Source: Nitriliruptoraceae bacterium
Lineage (GTDB): Bacteria; Actinomycetota; Nitriliruptoria; Nitriliruptorales; Nitriliruptoraceae
Assembly (NCBI GenBank): GCA_003565155.1
Contig: PXDB01000084.1
Coordinates: 1-40,568, forward strand
Length of the DNA stretch: 40,568 nt
Direction: 5' to 3'
How positions within the stretch are numbered: the stretch's first letter is position 1; each line of letters begins with the position of its first letter. This document shows positions 16,875 through 25,719 of this stretch, one piece after another. The notes below the pieces were generated by a model. The model made no database searches and had not been told where the DNA came from. It saw only the letters and a list, made by a program, of their open reading frames with translations. The translations under genes and the position numbers were made by a program.

Positions 16875-17800
16875 CGCGTCTGCGCCTCGGGACCCGTGGC
16901 AGCCGGCTCGCGATGACCCAGTCGATGACCGTGGCCACCGCGTTACGCTCCGTAGGGGTGGAGGTGGAGCTGGTCACGATCCGGACCTTCGGGGATGTGC
17001 ACCGGGGGCCGCTGTCGGCCATGCCCCAGCAGGGGGTGTTCGTCTCCGCGCTGCGCGCCGCACTCCTGGACGGGACGGTGGACCTCGCGGTGCACTCGAT
17101 GAAGGACCTGCCCTCCGCCCCGGCCGAGGGGATCGAGCTGGCCGCAGCACCCGCGCGGGAGGATCCGCGGGACGCGCTCGTGTCCTCTGACGGCCGCGGG
17201 CTCGACGACCTCGATCCGGGCGCGCGGGTCGGCACCGGTTCGCCCCGCCGGCAGGCCCGGCTGCGGGTGCTGCGCCCCGACCTCGAGGTTCGCGACCTGC
17301 GCGGCAACGTGGACAGCCGTCTCGCGGCCGTCGACGACGGCCGTCTCGACGCGGTGGTCCTGGCGGTCGCCGGGTTGCGCCGCCTGGGGCACGCCGACCG
17401 CATCGCGGAACGACTCGATCCGATGCGGATGCTGCCCGCACCCGCACAGGGGACGCTCGCCGTCGAGTGCCGCGCTGACGACGTAGCGACCTGCGCGGTC
17501 TTGGCTCCGCTCGACGATGTCGCGACGCGGCTCCCGATGCTGGCGGAGCGTGCGGTTCTGGCTGGTGTCGGGGCCTCCTGTGCCAGCGCCATCGGGGCGT
17601 TGGCCCGGCTGGACGGCCCGGAGGTCACGCTCACCGCCGACGCCTCGGGTGCGGGGGGTGAGCACGTGAGCTTCACCGGCTCCGCTGTCCTGCCGCCCGG
17701 CGGTGACACCGCCGAGGCCCGTGCGGTCGCCACCGGGCTCGGGCGGTCCACCGCCGAGGCCGTGCTCGCTGCGGGTGCGGAGGATTTCCTCGTCCGATGA
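16871..17800 (+). CDS. hemC: Hydroxymethylbilane synthase (porphobilinogen deaminase)
   Basis: A 309-residue HmbS that joins four porphobilinogen units into hydroxymethylbilane. RLGTRGSRLAMTQ begins the protein, HSMKDLP (D79) provides the catalytic aspartate, TGSPRRQARL and LRGNVDSRL bind substrate carboxylates, and PAQGTLAVECR is conserved. The dipyrromethane cofactor cysteine is Cys237 in GASCASAIGA, a variant of the common GGCxxPIGA. The start is GTG 16871, overlapping the hemA stop by four bases. The length is normal for the family. Confidence 0.96.
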   Translation: MTRLRLGTRGSRLAMTQSMTVATALRSVGVEVELVTIRTFGDVHRGPLSAMPQQGVFVSALRAALLDGTVDLAVHSMKDLPSAPAEGIELAAAPAREDPRDALVSSDGRGLDDLDPGARVGTGSPRRQARLRVLRPDLEVRDLRGNVDSRLAAVDDGRLDAVVLAVAGLRRLGHADRIAERLDPMRMLPAPAQGTLAVECRADDVATCAVLAPLDDVATRLPMLAERAVLAGVGASCASAIGALARLDGPEVTLTADASGAGGEHVSFTGSAVLPPGGDTAEARAVATGLGRSTAEAVLAAGAEDFLVR

Positions 17801-17837
17801 CCGTCCCGACGCCCCGACCGTTGTGCAGGAGGCCCCG

Positions 17838-18671
17838 ATGAGCACGTCCATGGCCCGTGACGCACGGCCGGTGCTCCTGGTCCGCGCACGCGGCGGGGAG
17901 GACCGCGACGCTGCCGCGCTGACCGCGTGCGGCATCGACACCGTCGAGGATCCCTACCTCGTCACGCGTACCTGTGATGATCCGGACGCTGGCGCCCGCG
18001 CGGCCCGGGTCCTCGAGTTGATGCGGGTTGAGGCGGACGTGCTGCTGCTGACCTCACGGACCGCGCTGCGAGCCCTCGAGGACCTGGCTGGCGACGCGCA
18101 GGTCCGCCGGGCCGCGGCAGCCGGCGCCGCCCGGGGGCTGGCAGGAGCCGCGGTCGGGCCGTCCACGGCGGCCGCGCTGCGCGAACTCGGACTCCGCGCG
18201 GTGGTGGAGCCGGAGACCGCGACCTCGCGGGGGTTGCTGGACACGCTGCGACGGGCCGATGACGTGCGGCCCCGGACCGCGGTGCTCCCGTGCGGTGCCC
18301 AGGCCATGAAGGGGCTCGCGGAGGGGTTGCGCACCGACGGGTGGCAGGTGGAGCAGGTGGTCCTCTACTCGACGGAGCAGGTGGCGCATCAGCCGCGGAC
18401 CGTTGCCCGGCTGGCCAGCGGTGATTTCGCGGCGGTGGTGGTGCGCTCCCCAACCGCGGTACGGGCCGTCGCCGCCCGCGTTCCGGCGCTTCCCGCGACC
18501 ACCACCCTGGTCTGTGGAGGACCGACGACGGCGGCCGCGGCTCGGGAGTTGCCCGCAGGCCGGGTGGTCGTCTGCGACGGCCCGACGCCGGACGAGGTCG
18601 CGGACACCGTACGGCGCGTGCTCGCCGGTGGACCTGGCACCCTGATGGAGAGCGATCCGGAGCGCGCGTGA
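17838..18671 (+). CDS. hemD: Uroporphyrinogen-III synthase
   Basis: A 277-residue HemD-family protein that would close hydroxymethylbilane into uroporphyrinogen III with inversion of ring D. HemD sequences diverge strongly, so the call rests on the two-lobed pattern plus the position between hemC and hemB. Supporting stretches are VLLVRARGGEDRD at the start, LLLTSRTALRAL in lobe one, AVGPSTAAALRELG, and VVRSPTAVRAVA with a final threonine/glycine-rich strand. The start is ATG 17838, with CAGGAGG six bases upstream, 37 bases after hemC. The stop overlaps hemB by four bases (GTGA). No methyltransferase (CobA) fusion is present. Confidence 0.88.
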   Translation: MSTSMARDARPVLLVRARGGEDRDAAALTACGIDTVEDPYLVTRTCDDPDAGARAARVLELMRVEADVLLLTSRTALRALEDLAGDAQVRRAAAAGAARGLAGAAVGPSTAAALRELGLRAVVEPETATSRGLLDTLRRADDVRPRTAVLPCGAQAMKGLAEGLRTDGWQVEQVVLYSTEQVAHQPRTVARLASGDFAAVVVRSPTAVRAVAARVPALPATTTLVCGGPTTAAAARELPAGRVVVCDGPTPDEVADTVRRVLAGGPGTLMESDPERA

Positions 18672-19672
18672 CCGCCCACCCGCACGTCCCGTCCCCGTCC
18701 CAGCCAGCCAGGCCGCGGCGGCTGCGTACCAGCGCCCCGATGCGCCGCCTGGTGCGCGAGACCCGGCTGGCACCCGGGCAGCTGGTGCTCCCCCTGTTCC
18801 TCCGAGAGGGCCTCGACCGCCCACGCCTGATCGATGGGCTTCCCGGGGTCGCGCAACACAGCGAGGACTCGCTGCTGTCCACGGCTGCTGAGGCGGTCGC
18901 CCGCGGGGTCGGTGGGCTGTTGTTGTTCGCGGTCCCTGACCGGCGCGACGTCATCGGTAGCTGTGCCAGCGACCCGGACGGCGTCCTGGCCCGGGGGGGG
19001 CGCCTGCTCCGGGATGCGCTGGGTGACCACGTCGTCGTCATACCGGATCTGTGCCTCGACGAGTTCACCGATCACGGGCACTGCGGGGTGCTCGACTCCC
19101 AGGGCCGAGTGGACAACGACGCGACGCTCGAGCGGTACCAGGCGATGGCCATGGTGCTCGCCGATGCCGGAGCGCACCTGCTCGGAACCTCCGGCATGAT
19201 GGACGGACAGGTCGGTGCCGTTCGCCGGGCCCTGGACGACGCCGGCCACCTCGACGTCGGTGTGCTCGCCTACGCCGCGAAGTACGCCTCGGTCCTGTAC
19301 GGCCCGTTCCGCGACGCGGTCGAATCCACCCTGGAGGGGGATCGGCGGACCTACCAGCAGGACCCGGCCAACCGTCGCGAGTCCGGACGGGAGGTCGCCC
19401 TGGACCTCGCCGAAGGCGCGGACATCGTCATGGTCAAGCCTGCGCTCACCTACCTCGACATCGTCGCCGACACCGCTGCGGTGGCGGACGTGCCGGTGGC
19501 CGCCTACGTCGTGTCCGGGGAGCACGCGATGGTCGAGTTCGCCGCGTCCGCGGGTGCCTTCGACCGTCGCACGGCGGTGTTGGAGGCCCTCACCGGCGTC
19601 CATCGCGCCGGCGCGGACCTGCTGTGCACCTACTGGGCCAGCGAGGTCGCCGGCTGGCTGCAGGAGAGCTGA
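18668..19672 (+). CDS. hemB: Porphobilinogen synthase (delta-aminolevulinate dehydratase)
   Basis: A 334-residue PbgS that condenses two 5-aminolevulinate molecules to porphobilinogen. The two Schiff-base lysines are K205 (AYAAKYAS) and K257 (VMVKPALTYLD), and SGMMDGQVGAVR is conserved. In DLCLDEFTDHGHCG the positions that bind catalytic zinc as three cysteines in zinc enzymes read Cys129, Asp131, Cys139, a mixed set. The substitution of Asp for the middle Cys makes the metal dependence uncertain. The start is GTG 18668, overlapping hemD by four bases. Confidence 0.96.
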   Translation: MTAHPHVPSPSQPARPRRLRTSAPMRRLVRETRLAPGQLVLPLFLREGLDRPRLIDGLPGVAQHSEDSLLSTAAEAVARGVGGLLLFAVPDRRDVIGSCASDPDGVLARGGRLLRDALGDHVVVIPDLCLDEFTDHGHCGVLDSQGRVDNDATLERYQAMAMVLADAGAHLLGTSGMMDGQVGAVRRALDDAGHLDVGVLAYAAKYASVLYGPFRDAVESTLEGDRRTYQQDPANRRESGREVALDLAEGADIVMVKPALTYLDIVADTAAVADVPVAAYVVSGEHAMVEFAASAGAFDRRTAVLEALTGVHRAGADLLCTYWASEVAGWLQES

Positions 19673-19717
19673 GTGGGGCCGTCGGCCGTCGCAGTACAGC
19701 TGCACAGGAGGATCGAC

Positions 19718-21046
19718 ATGGATCGTCGTACGTCGCAGGAGTGGGCTGACCGCGCCCGGCAGGTGCTCCCCGGAGGCGTCAGTTCGCCGGTGCGCGGGTT
19801 CGGTTCGGTCGGCGGTACCCCCGTGACCTTCCGATCCGGGTCGGGCGCGTGGCTCACTGACGTCGATGGCAACCGCTACGTCGACCTCGTCGGCTCCTGG
19901 GGGCCGATGATCCTCGGCCACGCCCACCCGGCAGTGGTCGCCGCCGTCAGCGACGCGGTGGCGCGATCGTCCTCCTTCGGCGCTCCCACGGGCGTCGAGG
20001 TGGAGCTCGGCGAGGAGTTGCTGCGCCGCGTCCGTGCTGTCGAGCGGGTCAGGTTCGTGTCCTCCGGTACGGAAGCGGTCATGACCGCGGTCCGGCTCGC
20101 GCGCGCCGCCACGGAGCGACCAGTGGTGGTGAAGTTCGCGGGTTGCTACCACGGGCACCTCGACGCCTTGCTGGTCCAGGCCGGCTCCGGCGTGGCCACG
20201 TTGGGGTTGCCGAACTCCCCCGGGGTGACCGAAGGAGCGGTGGCCGACACCGTGGTGGTGCCCTACAACGACCGGCAGGCGCTCGAGGCGGTCTTCGCCG
20301 AGCAGGGGGACCGGATCGCCGCGGTCCTGACCGAGGCGGCCCCCGCCAACATGGGCGTCGTTCCCCCGGAGCCCGGGTTCGAGCGGTTCCTCCGTGAGCT
20401 CACGACACGCTACGGGGCGTTGCTGGTCCTGGACGAGGTGATGACCGGGTTCCGTGTCGGCCCGGCGGGTTGGTGGGGCCGCTTCGCCGATCCCGAGGTG
20501 GTGGGTGCGGCGGCCGGGTGGGTCCCGGACCTGGTCGCCTACGGCAAGGTCATCGGCGGGGGCTACCCCCTGGCGGCCGTGGCTGGTCGAGCGGCGGTGA
20601 TGGACCTCCTCGCTCCGGCAGGGGCGGTCTACCAGGCGGGCACGCTCAGCGGGAACCCCGTTGCTGCGACCGCTGGGCTGGTCACGCTGCAGCACTGCGA
20701 CGATGCGCTGTACGCCCACCTGGACGCGACCGCTGACGCCGTGTTCGGGATCATCGACGGCGCCTTCGACGAGGCCGGCGTCCCGCACCGCGTGCAACGC
20801 GCGGGGAGCCTTGGCAGCGTGTTCCTGCGAGCCGATCCGGTCCGGACCTTCGCGGACGCCTCCGACCAGGACACCGACGCCTTCGCCAGGTTCTTCCACG
20901 CCATGCTCGACGCGGGTGTGTCCCTGCCACCGTCCGCGTTCGAGGCGTGGTTCGTCTCGGGAGCACACGGCGAGCGTGAGCTGGAGGTCATCGCGGCGGC
21001 TGCCCCCGTCGCCGCGCGGGCCGCTGAGGCCGGCCGGCTCGGGTGA
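19718..21046 (+). CDS. hemL: Glutamate-1-semialdehyde 2,1-aminomutase
   Basis: A 442-residue PLP enzyme that isomerises glutamate-1-semialdehyde to 5-aminolevulinate. [38 protein letters not shown] (here read as two adjoining motifs), [13 protein letters not shown] and [15 protein letters not shown] with PLP lysine K277 identify it. Length is standard. I chose ATG 19718 because AGGAGG lies seven bases upstream and the next residues match family N-termini. A GTG at 19673 directly after the hemB stop is in frame but would add an unconserved extension. It ends the plus operon hemA-C-D-B-L. Confidence 0.96.
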   Translation: MDRRTSQEWADRARQVLPGGVSSPVRGFGSVGGTPVTFRSGSGAWLTDVDGNRYVDLVGSWGPMILGHAHPAVVAAVSDAVARSSSFGAPTGVEVELGEELLRRVRAVERVRFVSSGTEAVMTAVRLARAATERPVVVKFAGCYHGHLDALLVQAGSGVATLGLPNSPGVTEGAVADTVVVPYNDRQALEAVFAEQGDRIAAVLTEAAPANMGVVPPEPGFERFLRELTTRYGALLVLDEVMTGFRVGPAGWWGRFADPEVVGAAAGWVPDLVAYGKVIGGGYPLAAVAGRAAVMDLLAPAGAVYQAGTLSGNPVAATAGLVTLQHCDDALYAHLDATADAVFGIIDGAFDEAGVPHRVQRAGSLGSVFLRADPVRTFADASDQDTDAFARFFHAMLDAGVSLPPSAFEAWFVSGAHGERELEVIAAAAPVAARAAEAGRLG

Positions 21047-21465
21047 CCATCCTGCGTCGGCACGCTGGGCCCTTCAGGACCTGCGTGTGGCCGTCCATCG
21101 GCCCGCCGAGCACCACGGACTCGGTCATCTGTTTGAGGACCTCGCCGTACACCTCGAGTGACACCCGACCGGCGAGCTGCGGCTGACACCCACCTCCACC
21201 GCGCAACGCCCGACGGTGCACCGGTCCGGCGAGGCGCGGATGTCGGCGTACAGCGCGGTGCGGTGCGCGGATGTCATGCAGCTGTCTGTTGCCGATCCCG
21301 GGGTCAGTGCAGGCTGCCGACACTGAGAGCCGCTCGTGCAACCCAACGCAAGCCCCGCACGAGGCAGGCGACGTGCGCTCTGGCGCTCCGATGACTAGCC
21401 TGCCGCCGCCGCGGTGGCGTTGTGCCCCCACAAGTACACGAGATGTCCACCAGGTTGGGGGGGCG
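21047..21465. other. Unassigned gap after hemL, possible gene remnant on minus
   Basis: No intact gene is supported in 419 bases. On minus, one frame around 21060-21175 reads GRVSLEVYGEVLKQM and then VVLGGPMDGHTQVLKG, which look more protein-like than the surroundings. The first stretch faintly recalls tyrosine-recombinase C-termini. No start, ribosome site or full domain supports a gene. Confidence 0.3.
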
Positions 21466-22179
21466 ATGCTGCAACGAGTAGCCGGCGCGGCGTACCGCAG
21501 AGGTCGACGCATGTGGCGGGCTGCGCCCTACGGTCTCGCCCAGACCGGTCAGCGCATCGACAGCGAGTCGATCGCTCTGACGTTCGATGACGGTCCGGGG
21601 CTGTACACGTCCGAGGTCCTTGATGTCCTCGCCGAGCACGACGTCGCGGCCACGTTCTTCCTCGTCGGACGCAACGCAGAGGCAGCTCCCTCGTTGGTCA
21701 CGCGGATGCTCGACGAAGGCCACGGCATCGCGTCGCACTCACTAACGCATCCAGACCCACATGGCCTGCCCGCCCGCCGACTCTTCGCTGAATACCGAGA
21801 CGGCCGGCGAGCGGTGGAGCAGGTCGCGCAGCGGGATGTGCCGCTCTTCCGGCCGCCGAAGGGCTACCTCCAGGCGGCGGGCGCACTGGCGGCGCGCGCC
21901 GCAGACGCAGATACTTGGCTGTGGAACCGCGGGGGTATCGATTGGTCTCCTGAGCGGTCAGCCGAGGAGATCGTTCAGTCGATGACTCCGGTGCGGCCCG
22001 GCGATGTGGCCCTGCTCCACGATGCCCCCCGGGATCGGCGTCCGCAGACGGTGACGGCCCTGAAGGAGTACCTGGCCATCGCGGGGGATAGTGGCGCGAG
22101 CTTCGTTCGGCTCGAGGATGCCCACGTGAGCGCCACGGGTCAGGGTCGGCCAAGGATCCCGAACCAGCGGGCAGCGTAG
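21466..22179 (+). CDS. NodB-family polysaccharide deacetylase, short form
   Basis: A 237-residue carbohydrate esterase 4 fold protein. TFDDGPG (residues 39-45) supplies the catalytic Asp and a metal-binding Asp, SHSLTHPDP holds the two metal-binding histidines (HSLTH, 91-95), RPPKGY (129-134) is a variant of the RxPYG motif, and LLHDAPRD near the end carries the last catalytic His region. Substrates of the family include peptidoglycan, chitin and other N-acetylated sugars; this one is unknown. No signal peptide or membrane segment is visible, which is unusual for a cell-wall enzyme. The start is uncertain: ATG 21466 after a G-run, or ATG 21511. It stands alone between two gene-poor stretches. 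Confidence 0.85.
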   Translation: MLQRVAGAAYRRGRRMWRAAPYGLAQTGQRIDSESIALTFDDGPGLYTSEVLDVLAEHDVAATFFLVGRNAEAAPSLVTRMLDEGHGIASHSLTHPDPHGLPARRLFAEYRDGRRAVEQVAQRDVPLFRPPKGYLQAAGALAARAADADTWLWNRGGIDWSPERSAEEIVQSMTPVRPGDVALLHDAPRDRRPQTVTALKEYLAIAGDSGASFVRLEDAHVSATGQGRPRIPNQRAA

Positions 22180-22480
22180 GACGGACATCCTCGGTCGCTC
22201 GGACGGACGCTCCACCCTGGTGCGGTGAGCCGCCCCGGAGGACGCCGCAGCCCAGGAGCCGCAGACCAACTCCTGCCTCGCGTCGACGCGAGCACGGCCG
22301 TCAGGGGTGTGTGTCGTGGACACCCCATCGCGAGCGGTGGGTGCGATGGCGCCGCGCGGCCAGCTGCCAGGTGTTCCGGCCTCTCGCGGAGCTCGCTGTG
22401 GCGGGTACGGCTCCAGCCGCTGTGCGTGCAGGCGGTAGCCGGCCTCGTCGCGCCCGACCCGGGCGAGCGCGATCACCTGA
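22180..22480. other. Gap with a 16-bp perfect palindrome
   Basis: No gene supported. CTCGCGTCGACGCGAG at 22277-22292 is a perfect palindrome. Composition is like the surrounding genome and I see nothing else. Confidence 0.5.
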
Positions 22481-22559
22481 CCCGGGCAGCCGACGAGGCG
22501 GTGTTCGGCCCCGCCCCTCGGTGCCCCACCGGTTGGGTGTTGTGCATCCGATCACGACG

Positions 22560-23005
22560 CCGCACGGGTCAGGGTGGCGACCGTCGCCCGTGCCAGACCA
22601 CGTGTCGCGCATCAGCACGGGCGGCGACGTTGCCGAGCGCTACGACGCCGCTCACCGGGTCGACGACGTGGCTGTCGGCGACGCGCACCAGCGTGCCGTC
22701 CTCTGCCTCGATACCGCGGTACCAGCCGTCGTCGCGCAGCCCGTCGTGGACGAAGTCGCCGGCGGACGGGTCGCTGCCGTACAGACGATGGAGCTGCTGG
22801 AGATCGTCGTGACCGAGGCGAGCCGAGAGCGCCCAGCGCGGGTCGCCTCCTCCGCGGTCGCGCTCACTTGAAGGACCACGGGGATCCGGCTGCCGGGCAG
22901 CTCCAGGACGCCGACCACCGCATCGGTACGAGGAGCGTCCCTCCACCGCATCGACCGATCCCGGAGCAGGTGCACCATGCGGCCGTCGATGGGTGCCCGT
23001 CGCAC
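22560..23005 (-). pseudogene. Frameshifted GNAT N-acetyltransferase remnant
   Basis: Three successive minus frames carry consecutive parts of one acetyltransferase-like protein. Frame one (23005 to about 22868) reads RAPIDGRMVHLLRDRSMRW then VVGVLELPGSRIPVVLQ. Frame two (about 22850 to 22615) reads PRWALSARLGHDDLQQLH, then DDGWYRGIEAEDGTLVRVAD and SHVVDPVSGVVALGNVAA, the acetyl-CoA-domain strands before the usual RGRG loop. Frame three (about 22605-22560) reads RGLARATVATLTRA and then stops. At least two frameshifts are therefore needed and the C-terminal end is unrecognisable. No credible start with a ribosome site exists. I infer a once complete GNAT gene of about 250 residues, now decayed. 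Confidence 0.7.
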
Positions 23006-23044
23006 GGTGTGGGCGAGGGTGCCGAAGTCGGGTTAGCGTCACCC

Positions 23045-23064
23045 CGCCGTCCGGTGGGACGGCG
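23045..23064 (+). promoter_or_regulatory. Hairpin upstream of the amino-acid ABC operon
   Basis: CGCCGTCC and GGACGGCG form a perfect 8-bp stem around GGTG. A second CTCGA/TCGAG hairpin follows just before the ribosome site of the binding-protein gene. These could be leader structures, or a terminator if transcription enters from upstream. No T-run follows. Confidence 0.4.
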
Positions 23065-23111
23065 CTCCCTCCACCTCGACACGGTCGAGATGGCTTCCAG
23101 GAAAGGACAGG

Positions 23112-24065
23112 ATGGTGCGCTCTCTGCGTGTTCGCTCCCTGGCGGTGATGCTGGCCGCTGCACTGGTCCTCGCCGCGTGTGGTGAGGAAAGCCCCGACGC
23201 CGAGGACGTCGACGTCGAGACCGAGGACGAGGTCACGGACGACGACCCCGATGCTGCCGATGAGACCGACGAGGCGACCGAGGACGAGTCCGCGGCCGCA
23301 GCCGGCGGCATCGAGGGTTGCGCGCCCGACGATCTCGCGCTGCTGAACGCCGGCCAGCTCACGGTGGGGACCGGTGACCCGGTGTTCCCGCCATGGATGC
23401 TGGACGACGACCCCGCCGGTGGCGAGGGCTTCGAGAACGGCATCGTGTACGAGCTTGCCAGCGTGCTGGGCTTCGACGACGAGGATGTCGTCTGGGTCGG
23501 CCAGTCCTTCGAGGAGACGATCGCCCCCGGCGCGAAGGACTTCGACTTCGCCATCCAGCAGATCTCGGTCACCGAGGAGCGCCAGGAGATCGTCGACTTC
23601 TCCCAGGTGTACTACCAGCCCGACAAGGCGTTGTTGGCGTTGCCGGACTCCGGCGTCGTCGGCGCGACCACCTTCGAGGAGCTCCTGGACGCCGAGTGGG
23701 GTGCCACCATCGGCACGACCGACCTCGACTACATCGAGGACATCATCGGTGCGGACGACGTGGCCGTCTTCGACGACCAGGCGACCACCTTCCAGGCGTT
23801 GCTCGGCGGCAACATCGACGCCACGGTCGTGTCGTTCCCCACGGCGCTGTTCGCCACGGCGGCCCAGATCCCCGAGGCCGACATCGTGGCCAGCCTGCCG
23901 GCTGACCCGAACGACGCGGGGCACGGGCTGCTGTTCGAGCAGGGCAACGAGCTCGTCGGCTGCGTGGACCAGGCACTGGATGTCCTCATCGCCGACGGCT
24001 TCATCGACGCCTTGATCGAAGAGTTCCTCATCGGTGATGCGGACGTGGTGGAGATCACCGAGTGA
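23112..24065 (+). CDS. Amino-acid ABC transporter substrate-binding lipoprotein
   Basis: A 317-residue extracellular solute-binding protein of family 3. The N-terminus is a lipoprotein signal with lipobox LAAC (Cys23). An unusually acidic linker follows (about residues 25-60, nearly all Asp, Glu, Ala, Thr), then the ligand-binding domain: LTVGTGDPVFPPWM, DFDFAIQQISVTEERQEIVD and, in lobe two, GATIGTTDLDY. These are typical of polar amino-acid binders. The start is ATG 23112, with AGGAAAGGA upstream. The stop overlaps the permease start by four bases (GTGA). The exact ligand cannot be told. The acidic linker may suit a high-salt environment, which is only a guess. Confidence 0.92.
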   Translation: MVRSLRVRSLAVMLAAALVLAACGEESPDAEDVDVETEDEVTDDDPDAADETDEATEDESAAAAGGIEGCAPDDLALLNAGQLTVGTGDPVFPPWMLDDDPAGGEGFENGIVYELASVLGFDDEDVVWVGQSFEETIAPGAKDFDFAIQQISVTEERQEIVDFSQVYYQPDKALLALPDSGVVGATTFEELLDAEWGATIGTTDLDYIEDIIGADDVAVFDDQATTFQALLGGNIDATVVSFPTALFATAAQIPEADIVASLPADPNDAGHGLLFEQGNELVGCVDQALDVLIADGFIDALIEEFLIGDADVVEITE

Positions 24066-24937
24066 GTGCCGAGCGCGCCGCGCCGCCGGACGGGTCGCGG
24101 CGCGCCGGCCCCCGTCCGCCGGTCAAGGCCACGCTGACCCCGAAGGAGCGCTACCTCCCGGCGTTGATCAGCGTGGTCTCGACCGTGGTCGTCTTCGGGG
24201 CGCTGTGGCGTGTCGTCACCTCGGCGGAGAACTGGCCCCTGATCCAACGGCAGTTCTTCAACGTCGACGCCATGCGTGACGCCCTGCCGATGGTGTGGCG
24301 GGGCTTCCTCATCAACATGGGTGTGTGGGTCGTCGCGCTGCTCATCATCGCGCTCCTCGGCGTGGTCATCGCGATCTTCCGCTCCTTGACCGGGCCCTGG
24401 GCGGCGCCGCTACGGGTGTTCGCGGTGATCTACATCGACCTGCTGCGCGGCGTGCCCTCCATCCTGCTCGTGTTGCTGTTCGGCCTCGGGGTGCCGGCGC
24501 TCAACCTGCCAGGGGTGACCGACAGCCGGCTGTTCTGGGGCTCGGTGGCGCTGATCCTCGGGTACACGGCCTACACCTCGGAGGTGTACCGCTCCGGCAT
24601 CGAGGCCGTCCCCGACGGTCAGCGGGCCGCAGCCAAGGCGCTGGGGCTCACCCAGTGGCAGGTGCTGCGGTACTCGATCCTGCCGCAGGCGGTCCGCAAC
24701 GTCGTGCCGGCGCTGCTGAACCTCGCCGTGGCGCTGCAGAAGGACGTCGCGCTGCTGTCGGTGATCGGTGCGCGGGAAGCGGTACGCGAGGCGCAGATCT
24801 TCACCGCACGCACCTTCAACTTCTCCTCCTACATCGTGGCGACCGGGCTGTTCCTCCTGGCGACGATCCCCATGGCGCGCCTGACCGACTGGGTGACCCG
24901 TCGCGACCAGGAACGGCGACTGCAGAGGACGCTGTGA
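24062..24937 (+). CDS. Amino-acid ABC transporter permease (HisM/GlnP type)
   Basis: A 291-residue membrane permease. After a basic, proline-rich cytosolic N-terminus (residues 1-30) come several hydrophobic segments, including ALISVVSTVVVFGALW and VWVVALLIIALLGVVIAIF. The EAA loop that contacts the ATPase is AVPDGQRAAAKALGLTQWQ, followed by ILPQAVRNVVPALLN. IDLLRGVPSILLVLL is the usual 'RGTP' region of the family. A single permease gene implies a homodimer. Start GTG 24062 overlaps the upstream stop and the stop overlaps the ATPase start, so all three genes are translationally coupled. Confidence 0.94.
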   Translation: MSAERAAPPDGSRRAGPRPPVKATLTPKERYLPALISVVSTVVVFGALWRVVTSAENWPLIQRQFFNVDAMRDALPMVWRGFLINMGVWVVALLIIALLGVVIAIFRSLTGPWAAPLRVFAVIYIDLLRGVPSILLVLLFGLGVPALNLPGVTDSRLFWGSVALILGYTAYTSEVYRSGIEAVPDGQRAAAKALGLTQWQVLRYSILPQAVRNVVPALLNLAVALQKDVALLSVIGAREAVREAQIFTARTFNFSSYIVATGLFLLATIPMARLTDWVTRRDQERRLQRTL

Positions 24938-25719
24938 GCGGGGACGCCCACGTGGACGACCCGGCGGGTACCTCGCCGCCGCGGGTGTCGATCGAGGACC
25001 TGACGAAGTACTACGGCCAGACGCTGGTGCTCGACGAGGTGTTCCTCGACGTCGCCCACCACGAGGTGGTCTGCCTCATCGGTGCCTCGGGGTCGGGCAA
25101 GTCGACGTTGCTGCGGTGCATCAACCAGCTCGTGCCCTTCGACTACGGGACGATCCGGCTCGACGGTGTTCCCATCGACGATGCCAGCTTCGGCAAGACC
25201 GGGCTGCGCAAGCGGATCGGCATCGTGTTCCAGGCCTACAACCTGTTCCCCCACATGAACGTGCTCGAGAACGTCACCCTGGCGCCACGCAAGGTGCACG
25301 GTGCCGAACGCCGTGCCGCGGAGGCCAACGCCCACCGTCTGCTCGAGCTGCTCGGGATGAGCGCCTTCGCGGACAAGTACCCGGAGCAGCTCTCCGGCGG
25401 GCAGCAGCAGCGGGTCGCCATCGTGCGTGCCCTGGCCACCGACCCCGACGTCCTGCTGCTCGACGAGGTGACCGCCGCCCTCGACCCCGAGCTGATCGGC
25501 GGCGTGCTGGACGTGATCCGTGACCTCAAGGCGCAGGGGATGACCATGGTCATCGTGACCCACGAGATGGGCTTCGCCCGGGAGGTCGCAGACCGGGTGT
25601 GTTTCCTCGAGGAGGGTCGCATCATCGAGCAGGGTCCCCCGAGCCAGCTGCTGGTCGACCCGGAGCAGCCCCAGACCCGCCGGTTCTTGCAGCGCATCAT
25701 CGACGCCGGACGGCTGTGA
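24934..25719 (+). CDS. Amino-acid ABC transporter ATP-binding protein
   Basis: A 261-residue ATPase of the GlnQ/HisP type that drives uptake. It has Walker A GASGSGKS (residues 50-57), Q-loop VFQAYNLFPHMNVLENV, signature LSGGQ (153-157), Walker B LLLDE (174-178) and switch histidine VTHEMGFAREV. The start is GTG 24934, overlapping the permease stop (GTGA). The reading frame continues open upstream through the permease gene, but that sequence is non-homologous, so the true start is 24934. The residues before VSIEDLTKYYG are a short unconserved leader. Confidence 0.95.
   Translation: MSGDAHVDDPAGTSPPRVSIEDLTKYYGQTLVLDEVFLDVAHHEVVCLIGASGSGKSTLLRCINQLVPFDYGTIRLDGVPIDDASFGKTGLRKRIGIVFQAYNLFPHMNVLENVTLAPRKVHGAERRAAEANAHRLLELLGMSAFADKYPEQLSGGQQQRVAIVRALATDPDVLLLDEVTAALDPELIGGVLDVIRDLKAQGMTMVIVTHEMGFAREVADRVCFLEEGRIIEQGPPSQLLVDPEQPQTRRFLQRIIDAGRL

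Noticed and set aside
22569-23924. Long minus-strand frame opposite the binding-protein gene
   Set aside because: The part over 23112-23924 is antisense to a clear lipoprotein gene; only the section below about 22860 is meaningful, as the GNAT remnant.
24295-24933. ATPase gene starting far upstream within the permease gene
   Set aside because: The upstream translation is out of frame with the permease and unrelated to ABC ATPases; GTG 24934 fits the GTGA overlap pattern of the operon.
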